Shown here in pieces: positions 44,890 to 55,760 of a stretch of DNA of 64,000 nt; within the stretch, counting starts at the first letter, position 1; each line of letters opens with the position of its first letter. The notes beneath the pieces were generated by a model. That model saw only the letters and a program-made list of their open reading frames with translations. It had not been told where the DNA came from and did no database searches. The position numbers and the translations under genes are program-made. This stretch comes from Dipteris shenzhenensis (Eukaryota > Polypodiophyta > Polypodiopsida > Gleicheniales): the NCBI GenBank assembly GCA_047967505.1, contig CM106540.1; one strand, given 5' to 3'.

Positions 44890-46263
44890 ATGGAATACTA
44901 TGACTGCCTAGCATGGTCATACAAAGAGATGAAAGGAATTTCACGAGACATGGCAGTACACACGATACCTATAAGGGAAGGTGCTCACGCTAAGGTATGT
45001 GCACCTTATCGCACAAATCCTACTAAGTATGGCACCATGGTTTATGACGAGCTAGAAAAACTCCTAGATGCCGGATTCATCTATGAGATAGAGCACACTG
45101 ATTGGGTTTCACCCAACGTCATTGTGCCTAAACACAACAAGAAGCTCAGAATATGCATAAAATTAAAGAATGTGAATGCCACCACAATTAGGAATCACTA
45201 TCCCCTACCCTTAACAGAAACAATGTTGGAAAAGGTGGCAGGCTCTGAACTATATAGCTTCTCGGATGGCTTTAGTGGCTATAACCAAGTGCAAATTGCT
45301 CCTAAAGACCGATCAAAAACAACATTTGCTACAGAATGGGGAATTTTTGCATATAAAGCCATGCCATTCGGCCTTTGTAACACCCCCGCCACAATCTAGT
45401 GAGTCATGTTCAGAGCTTTCAAGTCAATTCTGAATAAGTTTTTACATGTGTTCTTCGAGGACTTGTGCATCCATTCGAACAAAAAAGACCACTTCAAATG
45501 TCTTGAAGTAGTACTAATCAAATGCAGGGAGTATGGCATCTCCCTAAATCCAACAAAATGCCAGTTCATGGTCACCCACGGAGTTGTTTTGGGACACATT
45601 GTTTCTCAACATGGGATTGCAACTAACATGGACAAAATCAAAATCATCATGGAATTGTCTCCTCCTACAAATTCCAAAGGTGTACGAGTCTTTATGGGAC
45701 ATGCCAGTTATTATAGAAGATTTATATTGCGGTATGCCATGATAGCTAGACCACTTTACAAATTATTAGTGTAATTCTTATGGACAGAAGAGTGCGACCA
45801 AGCCTTTGAGCTTTTAAAGTGGCACCTAATCACAACACCCATCCTTATATCTCCCAATTGGGATATTGATTTTCATGTTCATACTGATGGATCCAAGTAT
45901 GTAATTGGGAGTGTGCTTTGTGGACCTGGTGAACATAAGAAAGACTACCCATTCTACTTCACTAGTCAACAACTCAATGATGCAGAAATCAACTATACCA
46001 CCACAGAAAGAGAAGCCCCAGCAATGGTGTATAGTGTTAAGAAATTTCGGCACTATCTACTGGCAAATGATTTTGTCTTCTGCACCGACCATCAAGCATT
46101 ACTTTATCTTATGAACCATTCGTGTACAGTAGGAAGGATAACCAGATGGCTCCTCTTGCTTCAAGAATTCAACTTCAAAATAGTGGTCTGCAAAGGTGCC
46201 CAACACTACATTGCCATGATCACATGTCTCATGTCAAGTCAGGAGAAGAAGCCACTAGAGTAG
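44890..46263 (+). pseudogene. Ty3/gypsy reverse transcriptase and RNase H
   Basis: RT starts YDCLAWSYKEMKGI, then LLDAGFIYEIEHTDWVSPNV, LRICIKLKNVNATT (the usual D of IDLR/K is K), DGFSGYNQVQIAP and MPFGLCNTPATI. TAG-TGA stops lie at 45397-45402. The catalytic YxDD position reads FFED (VFFEDLCIHS), losing the first aspartate. After a TAA at 45772-45774, RNase H shows FHVHTDGSKYVIGSVL, INYTTTEREAPAMVYSVKKFRHYL and FCTDHQAL. Order RT then RNase H before integrase marks Ty3/gypsy. Confidence 0.88.
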
Positions 46264-47605
46264 AAGATGACTTACCAGAGTCACACTATTTCAAATAGAT
46301 GTTGTTCCAAAGTGGTGTGGAGATATCATTGGGTACTTAATGGCACAAAGACCACCCTCTGAAATGAAAGTAGTAGATGCTAGAAAATCAATTCTCAAGG
46401 TTGCACCCTATCAACTCATTACAGGACAACTGTACAAGATGGGCAAGGCCCAGGTATTAAGAAGATGTGGAATGCCTCATGAGATCATGCCAATCCTGAG
46501 TGAAGTCCATGAAGGCATTGCAGGAGGACACTTCCAAGGGAAAGCCATAGCAAGAAAATTCCTCCTCACAGGCTACTGGTGGCCAACATTATGGGCAGAT
46601 GCCTATGAATATGTAAAAGGCTGTGATGTATGCCAACAAACTACTAAACCACAACACAAAGACTTCAATCCCCTAACAATAGTTGTTGCACAAAAACCAT
46701 TTGAAAAATGGGGGATTGACTATGTGGGTCCCATCCATCCAGTAGCAGCAAAAGGAACATAGGCGCGCTACATCATTGTGGCCACTGATTACTTTACAAA
46801 ATGGGCTGAAGCTAAAGCAATCAGAAAGGCAAATGCCAGAAGCATAGCAAGATTCTTATGCGAAAATGTGATCACCGGATTCGGATGCCCCATTGAAATT
46901 GTGTCGGATAGAGGCACACATTTCGTCAATGATGTAATCCAAGAACTCTTGTCTAGCTTTATGGTAATCCATAGAAAAAGCATGCCCTACTACCCCCAAG
47001 GGAATGGACACGCTGAATTCACTAACAAAATATTATGCATTATCCTCACCAAGGTAGTAGAACCACAATGTTCTGATTGGGTAGAGAAACTAAATGCAGC
47101 CTTATGGGCATACAAAACCACACTCAAGGTCAGTATAGGGAACACACCTTTTCAATTGCTATATGGCCTTGAAGCTGTGGTCCCACTAGAATTTGTAATA
47201 CCAAGCCTACGCATAGCAGTATAAGAACACATGAGAGACCATGAATCCTCAAAAGAAAGACTCTATCACTTGGAAAAGCATATAGAGACAAGACTAGTCG
47301 CCTACCATGCCATGACAATAGAGAAACGTAGAAGAAAGGCATGGTGTGATAGAAATCTTAGAGCTAAAGACATGAAGGAAGGTGACTTGGTCCTGTTATA
47401 CAATGCCAAAGTACACAAGGGGAAACTGAAGTATCTAAGTCAAGGAGCCTACCGACTAAGAAAGATGAATCCCATCGGAGCTATGTTGCTAGAAACATTG
47501 GATGGAGTCCAATTCAACACAACAATAAATGGGAAGCGCTACTACTTCAACACACAAGCCATCCCCAAACAAAACAAAGATTTGGGAAACCCAAGTCTTC
47601 CTTAG
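46264..47605 (+). pseudogene. Ty3/gypsy integrase
   Basis: A frame different from RT begins near 46280. The HHCC zinc domain is H-EGIAGGH...GCDVC; the catalytic D,D,E are in TDYFTKW, SDRGTHF and GNGHAEFTN. Stops at 46760-46762 and 47222-47224 break it. The C-terminal part has KERLYHLEKHIETR, RAKDMKEGDLVLLY and the LKYLSQGAYRLRKMNPIGAMLLETLDG block typical of gypsy integrase tails. It ends with TAG at 47603-47605. Confidence 0.9.
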
Positions 47606-48673
47606 TTAGGATTAGATTATATCACGAGCACTCACTTGCATATGTACGTCTTTGCACATATAGGTAGCATCAATCAATTTTAACCTAGGGCTCAAAAGTG
47701 ATTCTTGAGTTCTAGCTGCCCTATGAAATCCCAGCAACAAAAAAAAAGCATATAGTTATTCCCTACCTAGCTACTAGGTCATGTGCACTCACACGCTTTC
47801 ACTTAGACACATAGATGATTGCATGAACTACCAACTAATCTAATGATCAATGGTACACCAAATGCACATGGATGCGGGTTCAGAAAAAATGCTGCCACTA
47901 AAGAGGATGTGCAGAAAGAGCCCACCGCCTCAACCACGAGACCCCCTCCAAAGTTCGTAGCCATCTACATCCTCTCAACCACGGCGACCACATGCATTTA
48001 TGGTCCAAAGCGATAGCTTTGAGGAGGATTCAATGCATGACCAAGAAGAACAAATGCCACCCCAGTCACCACCGACCTACACAACCATTGACGGGGCTTG
48101 TTTGGCCACCTACATCGACTTATGCTCTTTCCAAGGAAGCAATATCTTACTTAGAGCAAAGGGGTCTAGGCAGCTTGCATGAGAGCCTAAAATCCTTGGA
48201 GGATAGTCCTACAATGACCACATACATCAGGGACTTTCTCCATTCTTACCACTCCAGCAATGCATAGGTTGGCAAGTACAGTACCATCACTGTACATCAA
48301 AGCCCACTCAACATCATCCTCAATAGTACAGTCATTCAAAGCGCTTCCTCACTCCCAACACAAGGTGCCAAATACCCTACATGGCCTGCCGATGTAAAAT
48401 TTCTCGAAGTACAGCCTCTCCTCGTGAAGGGCACACTGTTCCATAGGGATGGCATATTTACTTCACACCATCCTTAAGCCTCGCCTCAAGGAAGTAGCAC
48501 AATTCCTATCCATAATCCTGGGGGTTAAGTATAGCAAGAATCAATCCCTTCCACTCTGCACATTTGTTTTGCTGAGTAGGAAGCTAAAGTAAGACTGGAT
48601 CTAGCACTTAGTCATCTTCTTTACAAAAAAACTAAATGGTTCATTAGGCCAAAAATGTAAAATTCCACACTTA
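47606..48673 (+). other. Region after gypsy integrase, first part
   Basis: Contains short frames, e.g. 48000-48182 (61 codons, acidic start), without recognised family. It may be the broken start of the downstream accessory frame. Confidence 0.4.
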
Positions 48674-49887
48674 TTGGCTATAATCATAAAAAAAGAGCTA
48701 CAAGAACGAGAAATGACTTTGCCCCAGTCACCAAAACCAATTGAGGAGTTGGACATACCCTTCTCACCAGTATGGGAGCTGTCACCAACTTCTCCTACTA
48801 TTACATTGGCAAGTGCAGATGCCCTAGAAGAAGTACCTATTCTGGAGGTCGGAATTGAGGAATTGCCCAACGAGATGCTACAGCTCAGTGCATAATTGTA
48901 ACCAATATATCTCCAACAATAGCAGCAACTAGATCCTGAGGCAAGATTGGCACCAAAGCTTGAGGAAAGATCGACACCAGAGCCTAAGGCTACATCAGCA
49001 CTAGAACCGCCCATCGACGCCATGCTAATCGATGAGCCACAAGGGGAGCTAGTGCCAGATCAAGAGTATAACTATTGTACACAAGTTACTAAAATACCAT
49101 TGGAACAATCTCCCACAAGTATTATAGAATCATCAAGATGGCTACATGGGCACCACTTGTATCAGCAGTATCGCCAGTCCTCATCATCGTCTGTCATTCT
49201 CCAACATCAAGCTAGCCAAATGATCCAAATGTCAGAACTATTCACTAGCTTGGCCAAGGAAGAATATGCAAGAGAATTGGATAGACAGACTGCAATAGAA
49301 ATCGAAGACCAATTCTAGGCAATCGCCATAGAGGTCAAGGCACTTTGGGCACAAATAAATTAGAAGGAGGTAGAAGAACTGTGCATGAACCAAGCTCTCC
49401 AAGCTCAAGAGAAGGTAGTGAGGGATGTGACCTCCAACCTCCACCAAAGCCAAACACAACTGACAGCAACATTACAAGCAACGACAATCCTACAGATCTA
49501 CTATAACTCCTTGACCTTCACACATGCTTAGTAGATAGAGGTAGTGGTACAAGCCTAATTCACAAAGAAAAAGAGCTCCAGGATTGCAAAGACAAGCTTG
49601 AAGACATGAAACAATCTTTGGCAGTACATGCCTTCAGCATTAACGAACTTACAAGGGAATGCAGAATCTTAAAGGACCAACTTGCTACCGCTAAAGAGGC
49701 CAGCACTTCACAAGCACAAGTCTTGGACCAATGGTCTGATACCACTAAAAACATTCCTCAACAGGCAAAGGTCACCTTGCAAATGAGAAAGCTTAAGGAG
49801 GCATATACAACCATCTACGAGAAATACAAAGAAAAAATGAATGAGATGCACTCCCAAAAGATAATCATCTCCAAGCTTGAACTCTAA
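48674..49887 (+). pseudogene. Coiled-coil accessory frame of the gypsy element
   Basis: Three linked open pieces: 48674-48895 (proline/glutamate-rich), 48947-49318 and 49528-49887 (after a frameshift), with stops at 48893, 49316 and elsewhere between. The last piece is strongly helical: ELTRECRILKDQLATAKEAS and MRKLKEAYTTIYEKYKEKM. Some Tat/Athila gypsy elements carry an extra frame between integrase and the 3' LTR; this could be such a frame. I do not recognise the protein. Confidence 0.5.
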
Positions 49888-50095
49888 TTGCTAGTGCACA
49901 ACAATGAGGCAATGGAAGACAACACCAATGAAGCCCCACTACAATGCACAATGGTGGTGTACCAAGAGCTTGTGGTTGCTCTACAAGTGGAAGATCACCT
50001 CAATGCACACATGCTTATCCAATGGAAGCAACTCCAAATCAGGATCATATCTGCTCATCCAACAATCAAATGGGAATGTTCCATAGGGACCAAAA
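49888..50095 (+). other. End of the gypsy element before the copia LTR
   Basis: A 70-codon frame (49888-50100) runs up to the copia boundary. No gypsy 3' LTR is seen; the gypsy is cut here. Confidence 0.4.
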
Positions 50096-50814
50096 TGTAA
50101 GAAAATAATACGTCTGTGCTCAACAGATAACAAGATCTCTTACACAAGAGAGAAAACAAGATAGTATGGAGAATAAAAAATTTGATTACTGTAGAATTGA
50201 TACAATAGATAGCGTTGCCTCCCAGCCATGCGCTCCTGTGAAAGAAGCCTCGATGGCATGCTAGAAATAGTAGAAGACGAAGGCTGAATGCTAAGGAATC
50301 AAGGTTGCTGTAGCCAGTGATGAAATGGGCTTCACGGGCTTGCTCTTATATAGCCACCAGTCATAGTCGGTTAGGCTCAATTGGGTGGCTAACCCAGTCT
50401 GCCCAAAACGGTCGACTGGGGGTCGAGGCCACTGACCATACTATAGAACCGGTGCGCAAAACAAAGCAACTAACATACGGTTGTCGTTCGGCCCACAACC
50501 ATCTGGGATCATCCGAGGCTCCAAATGGGCCCTGCAACCCAAGAGTGGGCTGCCCCGAGAAATGCTCCATCTACCCTCAGTGCGGTCAGTCAAGGGATGC
50601 CTTCCTGCACTTGCATGTAGCCTAGTTGGTAGTGTGCCAACTCTATCTGAAGCCGTCCAGCCATTAGGCCACACATGGCCCCCATCTAGTGTCCAAACCA
50701 GGACCTACCGGATAACCGATCTACTCAAATGCCTTCTCCTCATATGGGGGGCTTACAAGTAGAGTTAGCTAGTTCCCGCATAGTTACATGAGAGTGGCGC
50801 ATTGATATCTCACA
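50096..50814 (-). repeat. 3' LTR of a truncated copia (family E)
   Basis: 719 bp, plus-strand TGTAAGAAAATAATACG...GATATCTCACA, followed by a polypurine tract (CCCCCCCTCAATG on the plus strand). A minus-strand TATATAAG box is near 50350. It resembles the solo LTR at 12489-13151 in its ends and in the CTCATATGGGGGGCTTACAA block. CAAAA lies before it, but the other flank is lost. Confidence 0.85.
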
Positions 50815-50844
50815 CCCCCCCTCAATGTCCACCTGCAAGTGAAC

Positions 50845-53800
50845 TTACTTTTTTGGCCCAATGCCAAGTCGATGAAGATGCCTCTCCAGCAAGTCTCTTC
50901 CAAGAGCCTTCGTGAAGATCTCCACAGCATTCTCTGTAGTCGAACAGTACACCAAGTCAACCTCTCCATCCATGATCAGCTCGCGTACAAAGTGATATTG
51001 AATCTCAATGTGTTTTGTGCGAGCGTGGAACACTGGGTTCTTTGCAATCACCATGCAACTCTGATTGTCACATGATAACTGCGTAGGCTTGTTCTGCACT
51101 GCACCCATGTCCCCTGAATTCCTCCTCAACCACACTGCCTCGCAAGAAGCAAAGCATGTAGATTTGTACTCGGCCTCGGTAGAAGAAAGAGCAACTGTGG
51201 GTTGCTTCTTGCTAACCCATGACACAACTCCAGATCCAAGTGAGAAACAGTACGCTGTCACTAATCTCCTGCTGTCCACGTCTCCTGCCCAATCCGAGTC
51301 TTAGAATCCAGTCAAGATGTTGCCCTTGGTATAGGTGATGCCATAGTCAAGTGTGCCTTTGATGTATTTCAACACCCACATCCTTGCCCTCCAATGGTTC
51401 TCTTGGGGCTTATTGGAAAACCTGCTTAGTACACTAGTTGCAAAGCTGATGTCTGACTGTGTGTTGCACAAGTAGATCAAGCTGCCCACAAGCCTTCTGT
51501 ACTTCGCTTCGTCCACCAGTGGTGATGAATCCTCGTTTGAGAGCTTCGCGTCAACCTCCATAGGGGTACCAACTATCTTGCACTCAGCCATGCCAAATGC
51601 CTTTCAGTATCTCTCTAGCATACTTCAGCTATGAAATAAAGATCTGTTTCGACTCCTGCCAAATTTTAATCCCCAAACAAAAATGCATCAATCCGAGGTC
51701 TATCATTTCAAACTCTCTTCCTAGCAAATGCTTCATCTGCAAGATCTTCTCTTCATGGTTCCCTGTTATGACAAGGTCGTCCACATAAAGGACCACGATC
51801 ATACACCTGCCTCCTTCTCTGAAGATATACAAATTTGCATCAGATGGGCTCCTCCTGAACCCATTTTGCAGAAAGTAGGCATCAATTCACTGGTACCACA
51901 CTCTTGGGGCCTGTTTTAGCCCGTAAAGTGCCTTCTTCAGTTTGCAGACTTTACCTTCTGAACTGGGGATCTCAAAACCTAGTGGTTGTTCTACATATAC
52001 CTCCTCCTTGAGATCTCCATTCAGAAAGGCGGATTTCACATCCATCTGAAACATGGGCCAACTTCCCTGGGTAGCTAAAGCCAAAACACTGCGAATTGTG
52101 GTTAGTTGAGCTGTGGGAGCAAAAGTATCTTGATAATCAAAACCATGTACCTATGCAAATCCTTTTGCCATGAGCCGAGCCTTGTACTTATCCAACGTGC
52201 CGTCGGACTTGTACTTGATCTTGTGCACCCACTTGGTTCTGATTACCTTGCATTTTGGTGGTCGATCCACAAGGTCCCAAGTGTTGTTCTTCATTATGGA
52301 GCCATACTCTGACTGCATAGCCTCCATCCACCTATCATCGACTGCCTCTTCAAGACACTTGGGTTCATCAGCACGGATCACTTCTGTCATCAAAGCATAG
52401 TTGACCAGGTGTTCCTGCGCCCTTCTTTGCTCCTCTAATCTCTTGGACCGGTGGTGTTCGGATGGTTCCTCCTCAATGGATGGAGGTTCTCCAAAAGCTG
52501 CTTTACCCACTTCGGTAATGGCCGTTGCCGTTGTGGTTCCATTGTGGTTCTACAAGATCTTCTTCATCTTCTTTGTCTTGAATCCTCCCAAGCACCATTG
52601 GGGGAGTCCAGTCTACTGTTGGTGGCGGTACTGGATGGATATCTTGGTCCTAGTTGTCTAAGAAGGAAGCATCCTCCTCCAATTGATGTAGCTGTTTTGA
52701 GAAGACCACATCGTGACTTACAATTACCTTCTTGGTAACAGGGTTATAGAGATGGTAACCCTTCGCCTCTTCACTGTAGCCCAAGAAAATACACTTCTGA
52801 CTCTCCGGTTCCCATTTGGTCCTGGTAGCATCAGGGACATGCACAAAACAGTCACATCCAAAAACTCTGAAATGTGTAGCTGAAGGTTTCTTACCAGAGA
52901 AAGCTTGCAGTAGAGTCATCCCATTCACAGCCTTCGTGTAGGTACGATTGAGGATGTAAACTATAGTGTTACATGCTTCAGCCCAGAAAGTCTTTGGCAA
53001 ATCTTTCCCTTTCATCATACTCCGGCCCATTTCGCAGATGACGTGCATCTTGCGTTCTGCTACTCCATTTTGCTGTGATGTATGTGGCGGGGGTTTCTGC
53101 CTCTTGATTCCATGACTTTTGCAGTAACTTTCAAATTCAGTCGATGTGAACTCTCCACCTCTATCTGATCTCAGCTTCTTCACCTTCCTCCCCGATTCTT
53201 TCTCGACCATTACATGCCATTCCTTGAACCTACTGAAAGCCTCGTCTTTCGTCTTCAGGAAGTATATCCATATCCTTCTACTATAGTCATCAATCACCAT
53301 CATAAAGTAGAAGGAACCACCCAAAGCTTCTGTCTCCATCTTTTCGCAGAGGTCCATGTGAACGAGCTCTAGAGGAGCCTTTGCCCTGCTGGCCTCTTTA
53401 GGAAAGGGTTGCCGATGTAGCTTGCCCATCATGCAAGCTTCACATACATCGGGCAGATCTGAAATTTCTGGTAGGTCTGCAATCATTCCACTTTTATGCA
53501 TCTCCTTCAAAGAACTAAGGTTTAGATGACCAAACCTCTCATGTCACAGCTCAGTGTTCTTCACATCCACTCGAGCACTGAAAGCTGAGAGTTCATAAAT
53601 GTTGTTGCACCGTGCACCTTTACCAACGACCTTTCCTTAAAGATCCAGGATCTGTGCACCATTCTTATTGAATTGAACTTTGAGGTCCCGATCCGTGATC
53701 GCAGAAACAAACAACAAGTTCCTCTTGATATCTAGCACATAAAGAACATCAGACAACTATTTTACAACTCCATCTGACTTGAGAGCAATCGTACCTTTTC

Positions 53801-54190
53801 CTTTGGCTGGACATTTTGCATCATTGCCGACTGCTACCATGATGTCATTCCCTACCAGCTGTAGAGAGGTATACCAATCCTTCCGACTGGTCATGTGGCG
53901 CGATGCACCACTGTTAATGATCCAAGGTTAGTAAACATCTAAAAAACTAGTCGAACATCTCATGCAATGCATTGCTAGTGAGTGACACCACCACCATGCC
54001 TTGAGTTCTTGAACTAGGTTGCCTTGGCTCTATAGTGCGACTTCTCCATGCCTTGTGTCTTCCAAATGGACAAAGGACCCCAATTTCGTACAAACCATGG
54101 TCTGTGTGCATAGAGAATATGCTACAGACATGATGAGAATCATCTCAGCAACAAAAACTGTTTATAAAGCAAGTGCTAAATATTATGACG
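50845..54190 (-). pseudogene. Copia pol and gag end (family E), broken and truncated
   Basis: From right to left on the plus strand: RNase H (50845-51300: [28 protein letters not shown]), RT (51301-52510: YVDDLVIT, DVKSAFLNG, YKARLMAKGFA), linker, integrase (52650-53560: HMDLCE, RSDRGGEF, VAERKMH) and protease near 53900-53935, whose site reads NSGASRHMT (N for D). Frameshifts lie near 51595 and 52550, and stops near 53540 (W to stop), 53640 and 53755. A decayed gag zinc knuckle lies near 54040-54075. The N-terminal gag and 5' LTR are absent; the sequence meets gypsy text near 54190. Confidence 0.88.
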
Positions 54191-55760
54191 GTGCCAAGAT
54201 TACCATGTAATGCATAATGTGTAACTCCCCCCATGCTTTCACCATTAATTGCATAAACTCTTTCACAGCCATCCTGAACCTTTCATAATACATCTCATCG
54301 ATTTGAACTTGGCGAAGCAATTTTATCAATGCATCTACCTTTGTCCATACTTTATCCATTGATATGGTGCAACATCCTTGATGAATTTTCAAGCCCTATC
54401 CTTATTAAGGAGCTTGTCTATAGGGAACCCATTCGCCAAAAAATGGCATATTCCTACCACCCATTCCAAAATTATGTCAATGAGGAATAAGGGGGCATTT
54501 GGGAGGTCATCCTCCACTCTAGTTGGGGGTTCTCTTTTGGGTACCCAAGATAAATGGTCAACCAAGACGTGGTTTCCCTTTGCAAACTATGAGAGGTGTA
54601 AAGTCAAACTCTAGGAGGATTAACATCCACCTTGTGATATGCCCAGTACTACGTGGCTTGTTGACTAAGTAAAGAAATTCCTAGCGGTCTACAAAGAAGA
54701 CAAACTTGTTTTCCAACAAGTAATGCCTAAACTTCTTTATTGCATATCTCATGCTAATGCCTTCCCTCTCCGTGGTTGTGTAGTTGATTTCAACATCGTT
54801 CAATTGCCAGCTAGCAAAGCAGATGGGGTAATATAAGTTGAATTCCCCTAGTTATGCTAGCACACACCCTATGGAATAGTTGGAAGCATCAATGTGGATC
54901 TGGAATATTACATCCTAGTCTGGTGCCCTTAATATTGGTGTGCTAGCTAAGGCTAACTTGAGGGTGTCACAAGCTTGTTGACATTCCTCGGTCCATTCAA
55001 AGACCACTAAAAGTTTATAAAGCAGCCTGGCTATATCCACATAAAAGAGAATGAATGTTTGATAGTATCAAGTATGGCCCGTAAATGCATTGGTCGGAAG
55101 ATGTAGATTTATGATGAGATTGATCTTCTTGTAGTCCTTGGAGATCCCATTCTTGGATAATATTTGCCCAAGAATCACTCTGTGTTTCACCCACATTTGA
55201 CATTTGAGGGGGTTTGATGATGCCCGATAAAGTCTACACCTCTCGCAGACTAGTCTTAGGTATTTTAGATGATCAATGCACACACAAGTCATCTAGAAAG
55301 ACTTCAAGAAATTCCCTAAGATAATCTTTAAATGTAGTGATCATCAGCCATTGGGGAATGTTGTTGGGGCATTGACGAGTCTGAAGATCATCACCTTTGA
55401 GGTAGATACCCCACATTTTGTATCAAAGTATGTATTATGTTGATCCTCTAATGTTGATCCTCTAGGGCAATGGAAACTTGGTTGTATCCCGAGAATGCAT
55501 CTAGGAAGCCATAAGATTTCTTCCTAGCTACCCTCTCTAGTACATATTCAGTCAATGGTAGGGGGTAGTGATCATGCCTTAGACTAGCATTGACCTTCTT
55601 GAGGTCTATGCATACTCTGATCTTATTGTTTTTCTTTGGGACTATCATAATAGGTGATACCCAATTAGTATGCTCAATCTCATAGATGAATCCTGCATCT
55701 ATGAGTTTTTGAATCTGTTCCCTTACTATTCTTGCATATTTGGGATTGATTGGGTAAGGG
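54190..55760 (-). pseudogene. Ty3/gypsy RT-RNase H relic (minus strand)
   Basis: From 55745 leftward: RT with LIDAGFIYEIEHTNWVSPI, VPKKNNKIRVCIDLKKVNA, HDHYPLPLTEYVLERVA and DAFSGYNQVSIA; then, after a frameshift, EVFLDDLCVH (FLDD catalytic motif kept), CERCRLYRASSNPLKCQ and RVILGQILSKNGI. RNase H follows (55010-54600: WTEECQQACDTLKLALASTP, INYTTTEREGISMRYAIKKF, FVFFVDR). The piece to about 54195 corresponds to the linker before integrase. Many stops. Its sequence is clearly different from the plus-strand gypsy. Confidence 0.82.
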
